Of a stretch of DNA of 64,000 bases, positions 40,016 through 50,900 are shown piece after piece. The translations under genes and the position numbers were made by a program. Location: assembly GCF_017875465.1 (NCBI RefSeq), contig NZ_JAGGMQ010000001.1, positions 1,798,001 through 1,862,000 of the forward strand, given 5' to 3'. The notes beneath the pieces are model-generated. The model did not search any database. It worked only from the letters and a program-made list of their open reading frames with translations, and was not told where the DNA came from. Origin of the DNA: Winslowiella toletana. Its GTDB lineage: Bacteria; Pseudomonadota; Gammaproteobacteria; Enterobacterales; Enterobacteriaceae. Positions within the stretch are counted from its first letter, which is position 1. Each line of letters starts with the position of its first letter.

Positions 40016-41767
40016 ATGAAAATTCCTTATATTCCTGAAGATGCGCCATTTAATGGTGAGCAGAAATATTGGCTGGCGGGTTTCCTTGCCGGGCTACATT
40101 CGCGCCTGCTGGTGCTGGAAGATAAGCCGCAGGTCGCCAGTGGCGCTGCGGCGACCACTCAGTTGCATATTCTGTTTGGCTCACAGACCGGTAATGCTGA
40201 AGCCTTAGCACAAAGCGCGGCCAAAGCGGCGCGTGCGAAGGGTCTGGTGCCGGTGGTGCAGGGGCTGGGTGAAGTCGATATTGATGTGTTCGCCACCATG
40301 CGTCATGTGCTGATTATCACCTCCACCTATGGCGAAGGCGAGATGCCGGATAACGCGCAGTTATTCTGGCAGGCAATTTCCGCCAGCACGGCGCCGCGTC
40401 TGGAGCAGATGCACTTCGCGGTGCTGGCGATTGGCGATACCGGTTACGATGGTTTCTGTCAGGCAGGCAAATTCTTTGATATGCGTCTTGAGCAGCTGGG
40501 CGCCAAACGCGTTACCGATCGTATTGATTGTGATATCGACTACGAAGAGCCATCTGATACATGGATCGCCGGTTCAATGCCGCTGTTTGCCGCCAGTGCC
40601 GGCAGCACCGGCGCCGCGCTGGATAACCTGCCCGAAGCGCCGGTGATCCCGGGCAGCAACAAGCAGAACCCGTATGCCGCTGCGCTGGTGACCAATAAGC
40701 GTCTTTCTGGTCCCGACTCCGGGAAAGATATTCGCCACTTTGAATTTGATCTGACCGACAGCGGCCTTAAATATGAAGTGGGTGATGCGCTGGGCGTATT
40801 CCCGGTCAACGATCCGACGCTGGTTAAGTTGCTGCTGACCCAGCTGAAGTCTGATTATGATACGCCGGTCCCCGGCTTCGACCGTTCGCTGGGCGATCTG
40901 CTGACTTACCAGTTTGAAATTTCTGAGCCATCACGTAAATTGATCGACTGGGTCGGCCAGAACACCACTAACCAGGAACTGCGTCATATCCTGCAGCATG
41001 ATGATAAAGACACCATGGGTATCTGGTTGTGGGGCAAAGACACCCTCGACCTGCTGCAACTGGATCTGACGCGTTCGCTGAGCGTCACTGAGTTCGTGGC
41101 GCTGCTGCGTCCGTTGCAGCATCGTGCGTACTCGATCTCTTCCAGCCAGAAAGCGCATCCAAACCAGGTGCATCTGACGATTGCTTCGGTGCGCTATCAC
41201 AGCACCGGCCGTGCGCGTAACGGCGTCTGTTCCACCTATCTGGCCGAACGTGTCGGACGCGGTGAGAAGCCAGCGATCTTTATTTCACCGAACAAAGCCT
41301 TCCGCGTGCCCGCGAATGGCGACGCGCCACTGATTATGGTCGGTCCGGGAACCGGCATCGCACCGTTCCGCGCCTTCTTGCAGGAGCGTCAGGCCTGTGA
41401 AGCAAAAGGCAAGAACTGGCTGTTCTTTGGCGATCAGCATCAGGAACATGATTACGTCTATCAGGATGAGCTGGCGGAATGGCAGCAGAGCGGCCTGCTG
41501 ACGCGGCTGGATCTGGCGTTCTCACGCGATCAGGCGGAAAAAATCTATGTGCAGAACCGGATGCTGGAGCAAGGCGCAGAACTGTACGCCTGGCTGCAGG
41601 AAGGCGCTTACTTCTATGTTTGTGGCGATGCCTCACGCATGGCGAAAGATGTCGATAAGGCGCTGTATCAGGTGATTACCCAGCATGGCGGCCTGTCAGA
41701 AGAAGGCGCTGCTGAGTATGTGGATAAACTGAAGAAAGAGAAGCGCTATCTGCGCGATGTCTATTAA
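40016..41767 (+). CDS. CysJ-like NADPH diflavin reductase
   Basis: This 583 aa protein resembles the sulfite reductase flavoprotein alpha subunit. A flavodoxin-like FMN domain (residues 45-195; LFGSQTGNAEALA, TSTYGEGEMPDNA, LAIGDTGYDGFCQAG) is followed by an FAD domain (RAYSISSSQK, GVCSTYLAERV) and an NADPH domain (VGPGTGIAPFRAFLQER, AYFYVCGDASRMAKDV), ending RYLRDVY as CysJ does. No cysI or cysH is adjacent. Its position directly behind the GltB-like gene, and before a shared terminator, suggests it passes NADPH electrons to that protein in place of GltD. A general sulfite-reductase role is the alternative. Confidence 0.85.
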   Translation: MKIPYIPEDAPFNGEQKYWLAGFLAGLHSRLLVLEDKPQVASGAAATTQLHILFGSQTGNAEALAQSAAKAARAKGLVPVVQGLGEVDIDVFATMRHVLIITSTYGEGEMPDNAQLFWQAISASTAPRLEQMHFAVLAIGDTGYDGFCQAGKFFDMRLEQLGAKRVTDRIDCDIDYEEPSDTWIAGSMPLFAASAGSTGAALDNLPEAPVIPGSNKQNPYAAALVTNKRLSGPDSGKDIRHFEFDLTDSGLKYEVGDALGVFPVNDPTLVKLLLTQLKSDYDTPVPGFDRSLGDLLTYQFEISEPSRKLIDWVGQNTTNQELRHILQHDDKDTMGIWLWGKDTLDLLQLDLTRSLSVTEFVALLRPLQHRAYSISSSQKAHPNQVHLTIASVRYHSTGRARNGVCSTYLAERVGRGEKPAIFISPNKAFRVPANGDAPLIMVGPGTGIAPFRAFLQERQACEAKGKNWLFFGDQHQEHDYVYQDELAEWQQSGLLTRLDLAFSRDQAEKIYVQNRMLEQGAELYAWLQEGAYFYVCGDASRMAKDVDKALYQVITQHGGLSEEGAAEYVDKLKKEKRYLRDVY

Positions 41768-41792
41768 TGCTGCGTAAAAAGTAATTCTGATG

Positions 41793-41819
41793 AAAAGCGG
41801 CAAAAATGCCGCTTTTTTT
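41793..41819 (+). terminator. Rho-independent terminator after the diflavin reductase gene
   Basis: AAAGCGGCA pairs with TGCCGCTTT over an AAAA loop and is followed by a T run. It ends the GltB-like/reductase unit and separates it from the giant genes. Confidence 0.93.
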
Positions 41820-41913
41820 ATAATTGAAATCTTCCCCCCTGCCTGGCGCACTCCCCACCCACCACTACACTTAATTACTTACGGATATCATTCTTTTAAG
41901 GAATTGAGTTGTT

Positions 41914-44900
41914 ATGGATAACAACATTACGATTACGCCGACGGTCGCCTCTGCCGCGCGGTCTGCCGACATCCCCCCCACAGCAGCGACATGCCCGCTG
42001 CCGGTCAGCAATATTCTGAATGTGCAACATCTCGCGCCTGGCGACTCCCGCTACACCCGCCATCCTGTATGCAGCGATGGCGAGCTGTTTTTTGATGCCC
42101 TTGAAACTCACCAAACCTCATCCGGCTGGCCATCATTTAGCGCGCTAAGCACGCTGGTTAAAGAGGCGATCCACCATCAGCTGAACCGGCTCAGCCGCAC
42201 AGCCGTTGCCGCAAGTCTGCTGCATATGATGCCAGCCGATCTTAGTAAGCTGCTGGCGGCGGTGCTGATTTGCAGCCACCCGGGGAAAGAGTTGCTCTCG
42301 CTGGCGGGATATCTCGGTGGTATGGAGCTGATTAACCAGCTGATCCACACCGTCGCCGGCGCGAGCTCAACCGCGGCCATTCTCTCCAGTCTGCCGGGGT
42401 TGCTGCTGGTCTGGCTACAGCGACATCATCTGTCACTCAGCGAAAGCCTGACTGACAGCTGTTTAATTCTGCTCAGCAGCGGGCTGGCGCTTTGCGCCGC
42501 AGCAGATATTACGCAACCCGGCTGGCTGCTAAGCCTGCATGAGCAGGTGATTGCTCCGGTGACGCAGCTCTGCGCGGAGAGTGGCTTTACGACACTGGTT
42601 ACCACCGGCATTACATTAATCGTCGGCCTGTACGCCATGTTGCGGCTAAGCGGTGGATCAGCCGACAGGATCCCGCAAGCGAATATCCTGACGCACGGCG
42701 CCAGGATAATCCAGGGCCTGTGGGCGCTCTCTGCAAAAAGCCAGGATTATCAGCGGCTGTACAGCCTCGCACGCCCGCAGCGACAGATTAAAAGCTGGTA
42801 TCAGCTCACTCATGGCAAACCTTATCGGGAATATCAGGCGGAGAAGGCCTTAGAGCGCGCGGTGCTACGCTGTCTGCCGAAAGAGGTTTTGCGGCAGAAT
42901 GATAACAGTGAGCAGTTTCATCAGGCTTATCAGCAGACTGAGCAGCATATTTTAAATCAGCAGCTGTCAGTATGCCCGCAGGATGGCAGAGATATCCGGC
43001 CACTGACGCACGCAGAACGCAAGCCGTCGGCAACGGCAATAACGGAAGATACTCTTTTAAGCGCAGCGTCAGAAGGCGCGTCTGCGTCCGTGCCGCTGCT
43101 GGTTTCCGGCGCTGTTATCGCTGGCGCAGCGGCTTCGCCTTCATGGTGGAAGGGGCGCACGGCGCTATCGCTTGCCACGACCGGTATCACCCTGGCGAGC
43201 GTCGCGGGTATGCGTTATCTTCGTCAGGCGCCTGAGCCAGAAGCAGAAGCAGATAAAACAAATGTTTGTATCAATATGATTAACGTCATCAAGCGCTTTC
43301 TCGCTTCCGACAACACGGGAGCGACGCTGGCGGTGGAATTATTTAGCTGGCTCTTCGATGAGAAAAACAATCTTAATTTAGTCCGTGCCGATCTGTTGCT
43401 GGACAGCTTAAACATTACCAGTTTCAGAAGCATTGATTACCATAATATGAATGATCAACTGGTCATTATATTATCTTATTTGTTGAGTGGTGAAAACAGA
43501 AATACCCCGGAAGAAGTCGACAATATCATTCTTAAAATACATGCTGGTTATATTTCCACCTGGTATAAATTTGTCGTAGAAAAGAAAAATGATGCGATAA
43601 AAAACATTCTTAATGATTTACGCAAAGAGTGTGCGAAAGAATACTTAGTCAGAGGCATTCATAGCCGGTTCGGCATGGGCAAGATCACCGAATTTATTTT
43701 ATCGCAGATCGTGCCAAATTTACTTTTCATGGAGAAAAATGGCAGAAGCCATGAACCCTTGATATCTAAAAATGGCTATTACCTGTGGAACTACATTGGC
43801 AGAAAACTGCTGGAAAACCGTGATTTCAGCGGTGAAAGCTTAATCACAGCACTCAGGGAAGGATTTATTGATGGCTTTTTTATTTCCGGTTTACGTAGTT
43901 ATGACAACCAAAACATCTCGGCGCCGGAAGTGGTTGAAGAACTGAAAGAAGAATATGATGCAATTAACAGGAATGCGGCAGCCTATCACAAACAAGACAA
44001 AGAACTGGCAAAACTTCCGATTATCACGCTGGATGATATTATAAAGAAATTCTATCCCGAAATTGATATCGACGCTAAACAGAACTTTAACATCCTGTCA
44101 CTATTGGTCAGAACCGAAGGACATATGGATAATCACACGAAAATATTAATTGACTGCACAAGTTTTCGCGATCTTATCCGCAATTTAGACGATGGCTTTA
44201 CCCTGTTGCATCAGCTGCTACCGCAAAAAACACCTGAAACACTACGAGACTATAATATAAGCGGCAAGCGAAAATCATTCTCACTAAAAAAACATCCTAC
44301 CCGCGCAGAATTATATCATGAGTTTGAAAAGTCTTATCAGGATATGTGCGAAAAACATCTTTCTCTCTACAATGATATTGTCGACAAAGCGTTTATGAAC
44401 CTACCAGAAGATGACTTTGACTTTCTTCATCACAGTGACACCTGTTTTATCGCGATAGACTTCGAATTCAAAAGGCTAAGTTATTTTCACTATTTTTTCT
44501 ATCCGAAATTCTTTCGCCTGCGCCCGGCAATAAGAGAGAAAGTGCTCTATAATGTCCGCCCCCACTACAAAGTGGGTAATTTCTTTATTGCCTGGAACCC
44601 AAAAACGCGGGAAAAACGCTATTATTTGCTACAAATTGAATATATCCGTTCGCATTTTCGCCAGTTGCCAATATGGCGCTTACCGATAAATAAAACTGAA
44701 GAGATTCCTGGCCTGGAACAAAGTGTACTGGATGAAAATTTTGTTTTTACCGATCAGCAGCCATTTACTGATTCCTGTAGTGAAATCAAAGAACCGAACA
44801 CGACAATACATAGTCATATGTCGAAGACCGGCCATTTTTTTACTGAGCGCTACCATAAATATAAAAATGAACTTTGCGTAACCTTCCAGCCCGAGAGAAA

Positions 44901-47900
44901 AAACATCGTTATCTTTAAGGAGAGACAGCTTGGAGATAAAAATTCCGTCTCAATGAGAATGCTAAAAAAAGAGATCAGTAAAAACCGGGAGGACTTCCTT
45001 AGCTATATGAAAACAGCAGCCATAAACAGTACCGAAACTGAAAAAAACAGTGCCAGAAGCGCACTGGATAATTTTATTCAGACCCTGCCACTCTATAATT
45101 GTTATGAACTGGCGCGCGACTATATTTTTTCTCGTGAAGATAATGCGCCACCTTCCACAATCATCCCGACGCTACAGGCACTCATCTGTTTCGGCGATAT
45201 TTACGGCATGCGGGGTTTCTCACAAAAAATCTCTGCATTATTGCAGTCAATCAAGAAAAAATATGTATCACGGCTGTTAAAAGAACAACAAATACAGAAG
45301 CTGGCGATAAAAGTCGACAGCGCGCTAAAAAGGACCGTGGCAAGCAGTTATTCAGACTCACTTCAAATCCAGATAAACGTCATCAGGGACGAGATAGAAA
45401 AAATTGATGATGAAATCATTGCACTACGCGATGATATTAATCTGCTACTTAAGGACGTAGCGGCTATTCCGCCGTTAATCGCTTTTCCCTACCTGGCAGT
45501 CGGTTCGAAAAAAGGCTATCTGGCCTCTATCTTTCCCTGGGCGGTTGGCACCATAAAAACAGGGGCAAAGAAACTGTTATTGCATAAAAGAAAGACCAGA
45601 TTCGGGTTCCAGTGGCAAAACCCGCTGGGCGATAAACTGTTTGAGCATGAACTCTATACTCTGCCGGAGCCCGCTCTTATTAACCAGACCTGTACACCTG
45701 GCAAAACATCGGCAGAAAATATAACGCTCAATGTTTTTAATCTGTTTTATAACGATAAAGCCCTTTACCAGCAGCTGCTATTTACCGCATTACGTACCCG
45801 TGACCCACAGGCGGTAATTGCCACTGCCAGGGAACACCGCTGGATTTTCCCGGAAAATTATAATCAGATGGCGATGTTTTGTTTTATCGCCCTGACCATT
45901 CCGATAATCCATTACACCAATATGGTATTAACCATGGAGGACTATTTTAAGACAGATAAAAATGACGTTAAAGTCACCGAAGCGGCTCTGTGGCGCTATT
46001 ACCATGATGTGCAGGAAAGACCTTATATTAAACCAGCGGTGGAGCTGCAGGATGCACAGCAGCAGTTAATTAAACAAGCCAGTGATATTGTCAGCAATAC
46101 TTTGCAAGGCACTATCCAGGCCATCGAGGCCAATTATCTGTTTATGCTGCAATTTTTCCTGATGAGGGAAGATGTCGTCGCGCTGGTGCAGGCAATGGGC
46201 GCCTCGCCAGCCGCCAGACAGACGGCGCTGACCCGCTGGCAACGGGAACTCAACTTCAACCTTGAAAGGTTTACCCTCTACGGCGCCAGCCTCTCGTCAG
46301 TGCAGATGAAATTTCATGCCGCAGCCGTCGGGCAATTCGCCCAATACTGCCAACAAGCGGTCAGCAGTCAGCCGCATGCGATCATGCTGTTTAGCCACAA
46401 TATGGAAACCTTCCTCGAACGCCGGGAACAATATCGGCGCGACCACCCTGCCGCCACTCTCTCTTCAGCCGACGATTTCACCCGCAACTGGCTGCAAATC
46501 GCCCGCGATCTCTCTGCGCTGTATCAATCTTTCGCGCGCCTTGAATACAGCGCAAAAGTACTGGCTAATTATCCCCCCGATCAGTGGGAGGGAACCGCTG
46601 CACAAAGCGCCTGGCGGGCCGCCATGCAGCCCTGGTTGCTGGAGGAGATGCATTATGAAAATTTCCAGCCAGCTCTCTCTGAGGCGGGGAAATACCTGGC
46701 GCAATACTGGCAGCAACGACAAACAGGTGCAGGCGATAAACTGGAAATTATCGAGAATGGCGTGATCAACCCCCTGTTTATCGCCGATGTCAGCCGTGCG
46801 CTGACCGAGAGTTGCCGCCACTATCCGCGGCTCTACTTTTGCCGGGTCTGGCTGACGGATAATGGCCGCTGGTTTACCTTTCTGACCAACGAATATATGC
46901 CTGACAGTCATACTGTGCGCGCCAGGCGTCAGACTGATGGCCCTCACTCCGCTTATCCGCTGGCCCAGCCCGATTATCAGGCGCTGAATGAAACGGTGGC
47001 TTTGCCGCTGGATAAATCTCAGCTGTGGGCGCTGGAAAGCTTTGTGCATTTTGCCTCGCAGCCTTTTCATCTGCGTTTAAATATCTACCGGCAGGACGCT
47101 TTACCGGTAAAGGCGCTGACCCGGCGTGATGCCGTGGCATTGATTAATCATCTGATCGACGAACAGGGTAACCTGCGCGATTATCAGGTGATGGTATTGT
47201 CCCGCTATTTTCCCTCGCTGAATGTTGCGGATGATTTTCCACCCTTACAGTTGCTGAGTGATATTTTTCAGCTCACCACACCGGATACGCCAGGCTTATA
47301 TCAATTTATCTTCCATTATTTGCAGCACAAACTCGCCCGGGGAACGCACAAATTATCGATTCTGTTAACCCGGGAGTTCGTCGCCAGTGAGAGTCAGGCG
47401 ATATATCGCCAGCTTACTGCACAGCTGGACGATATTGATAAACCTGCCGAACAGGCATTACGCCACTTTATTACCGCGACCCTGCAACATCTGCTCTCCT
47501 TTACCCGCGGGCTGCATCATGTCGAATCCCGGCTGACGGCGGCGCCATTACAGAATTTCTCGTCCCGCCTGTTGTGCATTGGCGCCATTATTGCGCATCA
47601 GTTGCGGTTAAACGCCACTGCCGATGCCGATTTCTTACATCTGACCTGGGAAGCTCTGCATGACGCCGGCCTGCTTTCGTTACGCGAAACCGCCATCCAG
47701 CAGATAGCGCTAATTAGCGGTCAGCAACCCGTCACTGGCCAGCAGCAGCAGGCAACCGACGCTTTGCAGCTGATCGCCGCCAGTGTGCAAAGCGCCATGC
47801 AGTTGCAGCAACGTCTGCAAAACTGCCTGCGACATAATCAATGGCTGGCCGGATTTCTGCATCTGCTGACCTTTTCCGGCTTCTCTGCTGAACAGCAGCA

Positions 47901-50900
47901 ACAGTTAAGCAGTATGATCAAAACCAGCGCACAGCAGCAGCATCACCTGCTACAGCTGGCGTTACAGCAACTCCCCGCAGATGACAGCATGCAGCTGGCG
48001 GACGCCCTGCAAAAAGCGGAGCTGCAGGTCAGCTGGTATGCGGAGTGGCGTAATACTCTGCAAAGCGTCAGTGTCGCCGGACTGGGCTTCCACACTTATC
48101 AGCAGCAAGGCATCGTGCTGCCGCTGGGCGATCCGCACTCTATCCCATTGATTTTCCGCCAGCTGTCACGCTCTGCTGACGCGCATGAACTTATCAGCCT
48201 CTGCTTTGCCGATACGCAGACGCCGCACACTCTGGCTGCGCCTGTGCAGATCATCCTGGCCGGTAACCAGTCCGTCACCGATCCGGCAACGGCATTGTCG
48301 CTGTGGATGCAGCAACAGATGGACAAACTCTGTACGTCGCTAATGCGAACAGAGAGCGAGTCCGCTTTTACGCAACAGAAAAAACAGCTGGAACGCTGGC
48401 TTAGCCAGCATCTGTTTTTCTATGATCGTGATGACAACTATGATTACCGCTTTATTCAGCAACAAACCCACCAGCTGGTGACCATTGCCAGCCATGTCGA
48501 TTTGGCAGGGTGGCAGCAACCCCATCATCTCAGAGCGCCTGATTTACCGCCTGTCGCCGACTTTAATCAGGCGATCACCAATGTGATGGGCGCCGAAACC
48601 CGCTGGCCTTTCCTGACCACAGCATTAAAAGAGCGCGGGCAACGCTATAGCCCGACACCATTATCTGCTCTCCCTGCTGACGGTTTCGCCGGATTCTGGT
48701 GGGATCCGGTAAGCCGCGTCTGTTATCTGGGCTGGAAGCAGGGCGAAGAACGCATGCTGTATGTCAGCCTGGCGGAAAACCGCCAGGCTCTCTACCCCTT
48801 GCCGGATGACAGCGCCAGCGCCGCCATCTGGCTGGCGCTAAATCCGTCCGATTTGCTGAGTTATTCCTTGCAGGCGCTGCGCCACGGCGAGATATCCGCG
48901 CTGACGTTTTTTGATGATTCGGTTCCGCTCGCCTGGCAGTTGCAGAGCGCCATCAGCAATGCGCCGCCGCTGCCGCCCAATGCCATCCCAACCCTGTTTT
49001 CCGGCGTCGCCAGACTGTATATCAGCGGCAGCGGGTCAGACCTGCAATATTATTTCTCCCCCGCCGCTGGCAGTGCTGCATTGCCGGTAAGCGCCAGCGC
49101 TTTTTCCCACGGTGGCTGGCGGATCGCCTACACCCCGTCCGCTGACCGCACATCCCCCGACCAGGGGTTTAGCCTGGAAACGCAACCGTTTAACACCGAC
49201 TGGCAACATACATGGTCACTTACCGCGTCATCACGCTGGCAGTTGCAGCCCGCACAGAACGCCAGCCAGTTAATCCGCGCAGGCAATTTTTCGCCGGTGG
49301 CCTATCTGCAATGGGGCGATGGCGCGACGCACTGCGCCAGCATGACGCCCGCCGCCCCGGTTTTACAAGGCAGTGACGGTAGTATGGTGTTTATTTTTAG
49401 CGAGGATGATTACCGGCGGATCAGTTACCGCGTACTTGATCCGCAGGGGACGTTGTGCAGATCCCCGCAGATCCCGCTCAGCTGGCCACAGAGCAGCACG
49501 GCAACCAGCGCGCAGCAGTTCGATGCCCAGCTGGAAGCCTTTATTTCACAACTGGAACCTGATTACTGGCCGTTGCTGCCAGCAGATGAAGGCGAGCGCC
49601 TGAAGCGCGAACTTGCCGGACTACAGCAACATCGTCACTCAGCTTTTACCGCCGCAACGAAGGCGATCGGTTGGTTCCCGTTTCGCACCACCAGTCCGCA
49701 GCTGGACATGTCAGAATTGATGGATGTCCTGTTGTATTTACGCTCGTCAGGCAGACATTTCGATAACGAGCTGAAGCAGGGCACATTGTTGCAGGATACA
49801 GATATTACCCTCTCCTCACTGCTGTCGAACCCACTTAGCTGGCGTGAATTTGATCTTTATCGCGAAGATGAGCGCCGCACAGCGGAAAGATTTATCACCG
49901 TGAGGATCGCCATGCTGCAGAAGGCACTGACACTGCTGAAAAAAGACCCGATGCTGGACAGCCTCTCCGGGGCGCTACAGGAAGGAATTGAGCAAGCCAT
50001 CACTTTGCAGAAACAGGCCAAAAGCGCCATTGAATTTATTAAACAGCACTCTGACCTGCCAGCGAACGACGATGCCGCATTTCTCCTGCAGCGGCACTGT
50101 TTTGCACAGAATAACTTCTTCAGTTACTACCAGCAGCAGCTCCATATTACCCCCGAACTGTTCGCGCAGCCCTGGCCTTGCCTGCGCAATCAGAGCTGGC
50201 CAGCCGCGTCACGCCTCACCTGGCAGCCCGTACTGGATCAGTTACATAGTCTGGCGACAGCGCTGCCGCCGGATGAAAAAGTGCTGAACCGGCTGCTGAC
50301 CCTGTCGGCACAACAATGGCATACCCCGGAAACTTTGCAGCGCGCCGCAGCATGGCGGCAAATTTGTGATGGTGCATTAGGCTACTGGCAATCCAGCCAT
50401 CGTGCTGAACAGCTGATCATGCTGCGTCCACAAGCGACGGCAGGAAATGCAGAGCTGATGCCAGTGCGGCACCACTGGCCGGTGCGTCTGATCCTTGCCG
50501 CCGGCATCGGCGATCCCACCAGCAATCACACCGCAGGTATTGCACCTGCGCGCAGAATTACCGCTGAACAACAGGAAGATCTGCTGCTGACGCCGGTAGG
50601 GCCGGCACGCCATCCGGAGCCTGCGCCGCGCCTGGCGGGCATCAGCGCGCAACCGCAAACCATTGGCAAGTTTGCCGCCTGGGTGAAACTCCGCCTCTCC
50701 AGCCCGTGGGCGCTGGCGGCATTTTCCGGCCCCTCTTTCTGCCTGCGTCTGCAAAACCGCATCCGGCAGGTTATCGGGAATGAGCAAGCGCACTGGAGTA
50801 CTGAGGAACAACGTTTTTACCACGCCGCGGACACCCAGCTTTTTCTGCAGGAAGACCAGCCTGAACAGCTGGACAAGCGCCGTTATGGCGCGTTCTTTCG

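Noticed and set aside
40016..41767. Calling the diflavin reductase cysJ outright
   Set aside because: Sequence is CysJ-like, but no cysI or cysH follows and the context points to the GltB-like protein, so no symbol was given.
41820..41913. Possible hrp box (GGAACC-N15/16-CCACNNA) before the first giant gene
   Set aside because: A CCACCCA is present but no GGAACC at the right distance.
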